A stretch of DNA of 11,034 nucleotides. Origin: an uncultured Georgenia sp. (GTDB taxonomy: Bacteria; Actinomycetota; Actinomycetes; Actinomycetales; Actinomycetaceae). Positions within the stretch are counted from its first letter, which is position 1. Every line of letters starts with the position of its first letter. Below, piece by piece: positions 6,188-11,034 of this stretch. Both the position numbers and the translations under genes were made by a program. The stretch lies in NCBI RefSeq assembly GCF_937958535.1, contig NZ_CALGNQ010000137.1, positions 1-11,034 on the forward strand, in the 5' to 3' direction. Below the pieces are notes generated by a model. That model saw only the letters and a program-made list of their open reading frames with translations, was not told the DNA's origin and searched no databases.

Positions 6188-8326
6188 TCAGGAGCGCTTC
6201 CGCCGGACGGCCGCGACGACCGCCAGGGCGGCGGCGACCCCACCCGCGGCGACCACGAGCCAGGGGCCGGCGGTCTCGCCGTCGGCGCCGTCCGGCGCGG
6301 GGCTGGGCCCCGGTGTCGGGCCGGTCGCGTCGAAGGTGTGCTCCCACCTCGCGGCCGTCCCGGGGGCGAGGTGGAACCCGTCCCGCGCCTCGGCCGTGAC
6401 GACGACCGACCCGGTCGCGGGGTGTCTGCCCGGTCCGACCGGATCGCCGTCGAGCAGGTAGGTGACGCCCGGGACGTCCGGGACGACGACGGCGTCCTCG
6501 TCGGTGCCGGGCAGGTCGGTGAACGTCACCTCCGGCGCAGTCACCTCCCGCGTCGTGCGCAGGCCGAAGCCCAGCTCGGCGACGACGTCCCCGTCGGCGG
6601 TGGTGACCTCGACCGGCAGGCGTCCGGTGGGGGCGACCCGGCCGGAGAGCACGCCGGCGACCCCCGCGTGGTTGACGCTCGCGGCACCGTAGGAGGCGAG
6701 GACGACGATGACCTCCTCCGGGACGACAGCCAGGTCGTAGGGGGCGCCGGCGAGCACGGTGACCACCGGGACGGACGTGGCGGACGCCAGCTCGGCCACG
6801 AGGGCCCGCTGGGCGGTGCTGCCGGCCAGGTCGTCGACGGCGACGACGACGCTGTCCGCGTCGACGGCGGCCGCGACCGCGGCGGCACGGTAGCCGGCGC
6901 TGGGGTGCCCTCCGCTCTCCAGACGCTCGGAGACGGCGAACCCCTCGGCGGCGAGCAGCGGGGTGAGCCGTTCCGGCCAGGCGGTCCCGGCGCCGACGAC
7001 GAGCAGCCGGTCGGTCGCCGGGTCGAGGGGCACGGCGTCACCGTCATTGCGCAGCAGGGTCACCGCCCGCTCCGCGACGGTCCGGGCGACGGTGGCGTGC
7101 GCGTCGCTGCCCACGACCTCGAGCCCGGGCCGGTCGGCGCTGTCCCAGATGCCGCGTTCGACCTTCCACCCCAGGATCCGCGTGACGGACTCCTCGAGGC
7201 GCTCCCGGGTCAGGCGCCCGTCCTCCAGCGCCGCGCGGACCCCCGCGACGGCGGCCGCGACGTCCGGGGAGCCGAGGAGGATGTCGGCGCCGGCCTGGAT
7301 CGCCAGCACCGCGATGTCGCCGTCGTCGAGCGGACGGCCGGGCAGCTGCTTGAGCGCGTCCATGTCGAGCGCGTCGGTGGTGACGAGGCCGGTGAAGCCC
7401 AGCTCGTCGCGGAGCAGGCCGGTGAGCACGCGGGGGGACAGCGTGCCGGGCAGCTCGGGGTCGAGGGACTCCACGACGATGTGCGCGGACATGACGATGT
7501 CGACTCCCGCGTCGACCGCGGCGCGGAACGGCTCGAGGTGCGCGTCGAGGGTGGCCGGGTCGCCGCTGACGACGGGCAGCCCGGTGTGGGAGTCGACGTC
7601 GGTGTCACCGTGGCCGGGGAAGTGCTTGGCCGCCGCGGCGACGTGCTGCGACTGCAGACCCTCGACCTGGGCGGCGGTCAGCTCGGCGACGAGGTCGGGG
7701 TCCGCACCCGGGGAGCGCAGACCGATGACGGGGTTGGCGGGGTTGGTGTTGAGGTCCGCGACGGGTGCGAAGTCGACGTTCACCCCCATCGCGGCGAGCT
7801 CCGCGCCGAGCACCTCACCCTGGGCGCGGGCGAGGTCCGGGTCGGCGGTGGCGCCCAGCGCCATCCCGCCCGGGAACGCGGTGGCCGGTGGACCGATGCG
7901 GGAGACCGCGCCGCCCTCCTGGTCGACGGTGATCGCCAGCGGGATGCCCGAGGCCGCGGACGCCGCCTCCTGCAGGCCGGCGGAGAGCTCGGTGATCTGC
8001 TCCGGGTCCTCGGTATTGCCCGCCCAGGCGAAGTAGAGGACCCCGCCGAGGTGGTACCGCTCGACCACCTGCGCCGGGGTGTCCACCCCGTAGCGGGCGC
8101 GGTTCTCGGCGGCGCGGGAGGTGTCGTGGGCTCCGGTGCCGTAGACGTGCACCCACGTCATCTGGCCGACGAGCTCATCCTCGCTCATCCCCGAGACGAC
8201 GGCGGGGATGTCCGCCGGGGCGGGCAGCGGGTCGGCGGGCACCACCGAGGCGGTCGCCCCGAGCGGGGCGAGCACGCCCAGCGCAGCGAGCGTGGTGGCG
8301 AGGGCCGGTGCGCTGCGACGGGTCAT
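6188..8326 (-). CDS. Secreted GH3 beta-N-acetylhexosaminidase (NagZ type) with C-terminal membrane anchor
   Basis: This 712-residue exoenzyme probably removes terminal beta-linked N-acetylglucosamine, for example from peptidoglycan or chitin fragments. A signal peptide is seen at 1-28 (MTRRSAP, hydrophobic core, cleavage near ATA-SVV). The GH3 barrel spans about 45-395. It carries the NagZ signature KHFPGHGDTDVDSH (234-247), whose Asp245-His247 pair serves as general acid/base, and the nucleophile Asp318 in TTDALDM. A GH3 C-terminal alpha/beta domain follows (about 415-590), then a small beta module (about 595-665, ending near WEHTF) and a Pro/Gly linker. One membrane span (about 688-707) ends in RRKRS. 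This is a sortase-like layout without a clear LPXTG. It is longer than Gram-negative cytosolic NagZ (about 340) and close to two-domain Gram-positive forms. The ATG at 8326 has GGTGG 6 bases upstream and is the only start that leaves a clean signal peptide. It is preceded by terminators, so it is probably transcribed alone; no clear promoter is seen. Confidence 0.92.
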   Translation of the reverse strand: MTRRSAPALATTLAALGVLAPLGATASVVPADPLPAPADIPAVVSGMSEDELVGQMTWVHVYGTGAHDTSRAAENRARYGVDTPAQVVERYHLGGVLYFAWAGNTEDPEQITELSAGLQEAASAASGIPLAITVDQEGGAVSRIGPPATAFPGGMALGATADPDLARAQGEVLGAELAAMGVNVDFAPVADLNTNPANPVIGLRSPGADPDLVAELTAAQVEGLQSQHVAAAAKHFPGHGDTDVDSHTGLPVVSGDPATLDAHLEPFRAAVDAGVDIVMSAHIVVESLDPELPGTLSPRVLTGLLRDELGFTGLVTTDALDMDALKQLPGRPLDDGDIAVLAIQAGADILLGSPDVAAAVAGVRAALEDGRLTRERLEESVTRILGWKVERGIWDSADRPGLEVVGSDAHATVARTVAERAVTLLRNDGDAVPLDPATDRLLVVGAGTAWPERLTPLLAAEGFAVSERLESGGHPSAGYRAAAVAAAVDADSVVVAVDDLAGSTAQRALVAELASATSVPVVTVLAGAPYDLAVVPEEVIVVLASYGAASVNHAGVAGVLSGRVAPTGRLPVEVTTADGDVVAELGFGLRTTREVTAPEVTFTDLPGTDEDAVVVPDVPGVTYLLDGDPVGPGRHPATGSVVVTAEARDGFHLAPGTAARWEHTFDATGPTPGPSPAPDGADGETAGPWLVVAAGGVAAALAVVAAVRRKRS

Positions 8327-8375
8327 CGGTGCCACCGTACGCCGTCGGAGCCTGGGTCGAGGAGGCCCGGCAGCA

Positions 8376-8409
8376 CCGAGGCCCCGCACCGGTCGGTGCG
8401 GGGCCTCGG
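8376..8409 (-). terminator. 15-bp hairpin terminator after the S8 peptidase gene
   Basis: CCGAGGCCCCGCACC (8376-8390) pairs perfectly with GGTGCGGGGCCTCGG (8395-8409) around the loop GGTC. It lies 38 bases past the peptidase stop and about 50 bases before the GH3 start. No T-tract follows. Its length and perfect pairing make it a strong terminator candidate. Confidence 0.75.
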
Positions 8410-8427
8410 CGGTGAGCCGGCTCACCG
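8410..8427. repeat. 18-bp perfect palindrome
   Basis: CGGTGAGCCGGCTCACCG reads the same on both strands. It directly abuts the 15-bp hairpin at 8376-8409, lying between it and the peptidase stop. It may be a first hairpin of a double terminator or a symmetric protein-binding site. Confidence 0.5.
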
Positions 8428-8446
8428 GGGGTGAGGCGGTGCCGGG

Positions 8447-11034
8447 TCAGGGGGTGCGGCGGACGCCGATGGTGTCCTTGCCGTCGCCGTCCCAGTCGCC
8501 GACGTAGACCTCGTCGTCGGCGCGGCCGTACGTCATCACGACGTCCGCGTCGCCTCCGCGCAGGGAGTTCTTCACGAAGTACTGCGCCCCGCGCCGTACC
8601 GCGAAGGTGTCGCGGCCGTCGCCGTCCCAGTCACCGGCGAGGACGTGGTCACCGGAGCGGCCGTAGGTGAAGACCGCGTCGGCATCGCCGCCGCGCAGGG
8701 AGTTCTTCACGTGGTAGGTCGCCCCGCGGCGCACCGCGAAGGTGTCGCGGCCGTCGCCGTCCCAGTCACCGACCAGGACGTCGTCACCGGAGCGGCCGTA
8801 CTGGATGACGTGGTCGGCGTCGCCACCACGCAGGGAGTTCTTCACGTGGTAGGTCGCCCCACGGCGCACGGCCAGCGTGTCGACCCCGTCACCGTCCCAG
8901 TCACCGACCAGGACGACGTCGTCGGCCTTGCCGTAGGTGAACACGCGGTCCGCCGGGCCGCCCTTGGCGGCGTTGTTGACGAAGTAGCGGTTCCCGCGGC
9001 GGACGGTGATGGTGTCCTTGCCGTCGCCGTCCCAGTCACCGATGAGGACCTCGTCGGTGTGCCGACCGTACTGGAAGACGTGCTCGGGCACGCCGTCCCA
9101 CCCGTCGTTGAGGAAGAAGCCGTACCGCTGCGCGGGCGGCGTGGGCTCCTGTGGCTCCTCGGGCTCGATCGGCGGGATCTCGCCGTCACCGTCGCGGTCG
9201 ATGATGAACGGGACGGTGGAGGCGATCTGGACGTGGTCGCGGTTGTCCGGGTCGCCGAGCGGGCTCAGCGCGCGGATCTCGAGCATGTAGCGCCCGTCGG
9301 GCACGTCGCTGCGGCTGCCGTCCGCGTTGGACCGGGTGCCGTCCCAGGTGTAGGCGGTGAAGTCGGTGCCGGCGTCGCGGCCGACGTACTCGATGTGCCG
9401 GGCGATGGCCTGGCCGTCGGTGACGGCCTGCGGACGCACGCCCGGGCCCTCCGGCATGGGCCGGAAGATGGTGAAGGTGAGCGACTGCGCCGGGTGCTCG
9501 AGGTGGACGAGCACGGTGGGGACGTCGCCGTCCTGCAGCGTGAAGACCTCGTCCTTCTCGACCAGGTCCCACGAGCCGCCCGCGACGCAGTCGATCTCGA
9601 TCAGCCGGTCGCAGCCGGTGAGCTTGCCGAGGGCGGGCAGGGCGATGTCGTCGAGGTTCTCCAGCAGCGGGAGCGACTGGTAGTCACCGGCGAACCCGGC
9701 GAAGGGCACGCTCAGCGGCTCGCCCTCCTCCGGCGTGAGGACGATGTAGCCGCCGTACTGGGCGAGCAGCTCGTCCATCCCCTCCTCCGGCGCGATGGTC
9801 ACCTCGACGGTGGCGCTGCCGCCCGCGGGCACGGTGACCTCGTCGGGCATGACGACCTCGGACTCGGTGAGGTAGAAGCCCGGGTCCGCGGGGTCGTCGG
9901 CGGTGGCGATGGTGTCGACCGAGGACAGGGTGTAGGTGACGTCCTCGTCGCCGTCGTTGGTGAGGGTGAGCTCGCGGGTGACCGGGCCGCCCTCCGACTC
10001 GCCGAGGGCGAGCTTGCCGGGCGTCACCGTCGTCGTCGCCTGGATGGCGTCGTCGATGTCGAGCATCCCGGCGCCCTGCCGGTGGACCGGCTCGAGGTAA
10101 CCCGCGCCCGGGATGAGCGACCAGTCGGCCGGGTCGGCGGAGTTCTGCAACACGTCGCGAACCTCCTCGGTGCCCACGTCGGGGCGTGCCTCGAGGAGGA
10201 GCGCGACGGCGCCCGCGACGTGCGGGGAGGACATCGAGGTGCCCGAGTTCACGGCGTGCCCGCCCTGCTCCAGCGGGTAGGTGGAGTAGATGTTTCCGCC
10301 CGGGGCGCCGATGTCGGGCTTGAGGTCCAGCTCGGCGGTGAGGCCGTAGGAGCTGAAGCTGGAGATCAGGCCGGCGGTCGGGTTGGCCGCGTCGATGATC
10401 TCGTCGGTCCAGGTGAGCGTCGCGCCGTCGTCGGCCACGGTCGCGTCCAGCGCGAGACCGGCCTCCCGGTCGACGGCGACCACCGGGATGGTGATCTCCT
10501 CGGCGCCCGCGACGGTCGCGGAGAACAGGCCGGGAACGTTGTTGTAGAGGACCACGGCCTCGGCGCCGGCGTTCTGCGCGGCGAGCGACTTGGCGTAGAA
10601 GGTGGCGTCGCAGTCGGGGGTCGACGTGTGGGCGCCGCGCTCGATGAGCACCGCCTGGCCGCTGAGGTCGGCCTCGATCGGCGCGCACGCGGTGGACTCG
10701 GCGGTGCCGGGCGCACCGAGCCGGGCGAGGGGAACGGAGCCCTCGGTGGGCGGCGCCGGCGAGCCGGAGGCCGGCATGTACGGGACCTGCTCGCCGTCGA
10801 CCTCGAACACCGCCGCCTTGACGGCGACGTTGTCGAAGGAGGCGACGCCGATGACCTTCTCCCCCACGCCGGGGGCACCGGCGGACCAGGTGCCCTCGGT
10901 CCCGCTGTTGCCGATGGACGCAACGACGACGACGCCGGCCTCGACGAGGTTGTCGGCGGCGACCGCCGTGGGGTACTGCGGGAAGGTGGAGAAGGCCGAG
11001 CCGATGCTCATGTTGACGACGTCCATGCCGTCGA
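8447..11034 (-). CDS. Secreted S8 (subtilisin-like) serine peptidase with PA domain and FG-GAP-like repeats, 5' end outside window
   Basis: At least 861 residues; the start, signal peptide and catalytic Asp and His lie beyond the right edge. Numbered from the internal Met at 11026, the S8 domain reads DGMDVVNMSIGS at the edge. It has the oxyanion-hole Asn40 (ASIGNSG) and catalytic Ser264 in GTSMSSPHVAG. A protease-associated (PA) domain is inserted at about 80-205, with Cys114 and Cys139 as a possible disulfide. A fibronectin-III-like domain follows (about 330-445), then a less clear region to about 605. Next come an EF-hand-like DRDGDGE, a Pro/Glu linker (617-633) and five 45-residue repeats to the C-terminus (VRRTP). 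No membrane anchor or LPXTG is present, so it is probably released. The family degrades extracellular proteins; the substrate is unknown. It is followed by tandem hairpins. Confidence 0.93.
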   Translation of the reverse strand, partial: DGMDVVNMSIGSAFSTFPQYPTAVAADNLVEAGVVVVASIGNSGTEGTWSAGAPGVGEKVIGVASFDNVAVKAAVFEVDGEQVPYMPASGSPAPPTEGSVPLARLGAPGTAESTACAPIEADLSGQAVLIERGAHTSTPDCDATFYAKSLAAQNAGAEAVVLYNNVPGLFSATVAGAEEITIPVVAVDREAGLALDATVADDGATLTWTDEIIDAANPTAGLISSFSSYGLTAELDLKPDIGAPGGNIYSTYPLEQGGHAVNSGTSMSSPHVAGAVALLLEARPDVGTEEVRDVLQNSADPADWSLIPGAGYLEPVHRQGAGMLDIDDAIQATTTVTPGKLALGESEGGPVTRELTLTNDGDEDVTYTLSSVDTIATADDPADPGFYLTESEVVMPDEVTVPAGGSATVEVTIAPEEGMDELLAQYGGYIVLTPEEGEPLSVPFAGFAGDYQSLPLLENLDDIALPALGKLTGCDRLIEIDCVAGGSWDLVEKDEVFTLQDGDVPTVLVHLEHPAQSLTFTIFRPMPEGPGVRPQAVTDGQAIARHIEYVGRDAGTDFTAYTWDGTRSNADGSRSDVPDGRYMLEIRALSPLGDPDNRDHVQIASTVPFIIDRDGDGEIPPIEPEEPQEPTPPAQRYGFFLNDGWDGVPEHVFQYGRHTDEVLIGDWDGDGKDTITVRRGNRYFVNNAAKGGPADRVFTYGKADDVVLVGDWDGDGVDTLAVRRGATYHVKNSLRGGDADHVIQYGRSGDDVLVGDWDGDGRDTFAVRRGATYHVKNSLRGGDADAVFTYGRSGDHVLAGDWDGDGRDTFAVRRGAQYFVKNSLRGGDADVVMTYGRADDEVYVGDWDGDGKDTIGVRRTP
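8450..9127 (-). repeat. Five tandem 135-bp repeats encoding FG-GAP-like units
   Basis: The motif GDWDGDG recurs at residues 663, 708, 753, 798 and 843 (numbered from 11026), a period of exactly 45 residues or 135 bases. Each unit also has YGR (YGK in the second), a DT..VRRG stretch (VRRTP in the last) and, in most units, KNSLRGGDAD. The DxDxDG loop suggests calcium binding, as in integrin-type beta-propeller blades. At DNA level the 18-base block CGCAGGGAGTTCTTCACG is identical at 8559, 8694 and 8829, exactly 135 apart, so the inner units look recently duplicated. The first unit is the most diverged. Confidence 0.9.

Noticed and set aside
6188..6290. LPXTG sortase signal at the GH3 C-terminus
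   Set aside because: A hydrophobic span and basic tail are present, but the preceding residues (GADGETAGP) do not match LPXTG or LAXTG, so a plain membrane anchor is the safer call.
6338..8434. 698-codon open frame on the plus strand opposite the GH3 gene
   Set aside because: Gly/Asp/Arg-rich shadow of a well-supported GH3 enzyme, with no recognisable domain.
8450..9127. CRISPR-like array
   Set aside because: The 135-bp repeats are in frame, encode a periodic protein module and have no unique spacers.

Overview
The window is very GC-rich DNA with GTG as well as ATG starts, dense coding and secreted proteins rich in Ala, Gly and Asp. This points to an actinomycete, probably of the Micrococcales type; the genus cannot be fixed from sequence reading alone. 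Every complete or partial gene over 200 bases falls into a recognisable family. I do not see a new multi-gene system. The points of interest are architectural and regulatory.

Layout. Bases 1-40 hold the last codons of a rightward gene. A small Trm112-family gene follows (103-321, +). Everything else lies on the minus strand, so read from right to left: (i) the 3' two-thirds or so of a secreted S8 (subtilisin-like) peptidase with a PA domain and five 45-residue FG-GAP-like repeats (8447 to the right edge); (ii) tandem hairpins and then a secreted GH3/NagZ-type beta-N-acetylhexosaminidase with a C-terminal membrane anchor (6188-8326); (iii) a 278-base, comparatively AT-rich gap carrying a likely promoter and leader; (iv) a three-gene glycine betaine/proline-type ABC importer in the order ATPase, permease, lipoprotein (5903 to 2658), closed by a strong hairpin; (v) an acyltransferase-3/SGNH membrane O-acyltransferase (334-2424), which converges on the Trm112 gene at a shared hairpin.

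How the genes may work together. The importer would take up compatible solutes under osmotic stress. Its ATPase carries two CBS domains and an acidic tail, the parts that sense ionic strength or c-di-AMP in studied relatives. The acyltransferase, GH3 enzyme and peptidase all act at or outside the membrane, on envelope glycans or proteins. They are separate transcription units, and nothing in the sequence proves that they form one pathway.
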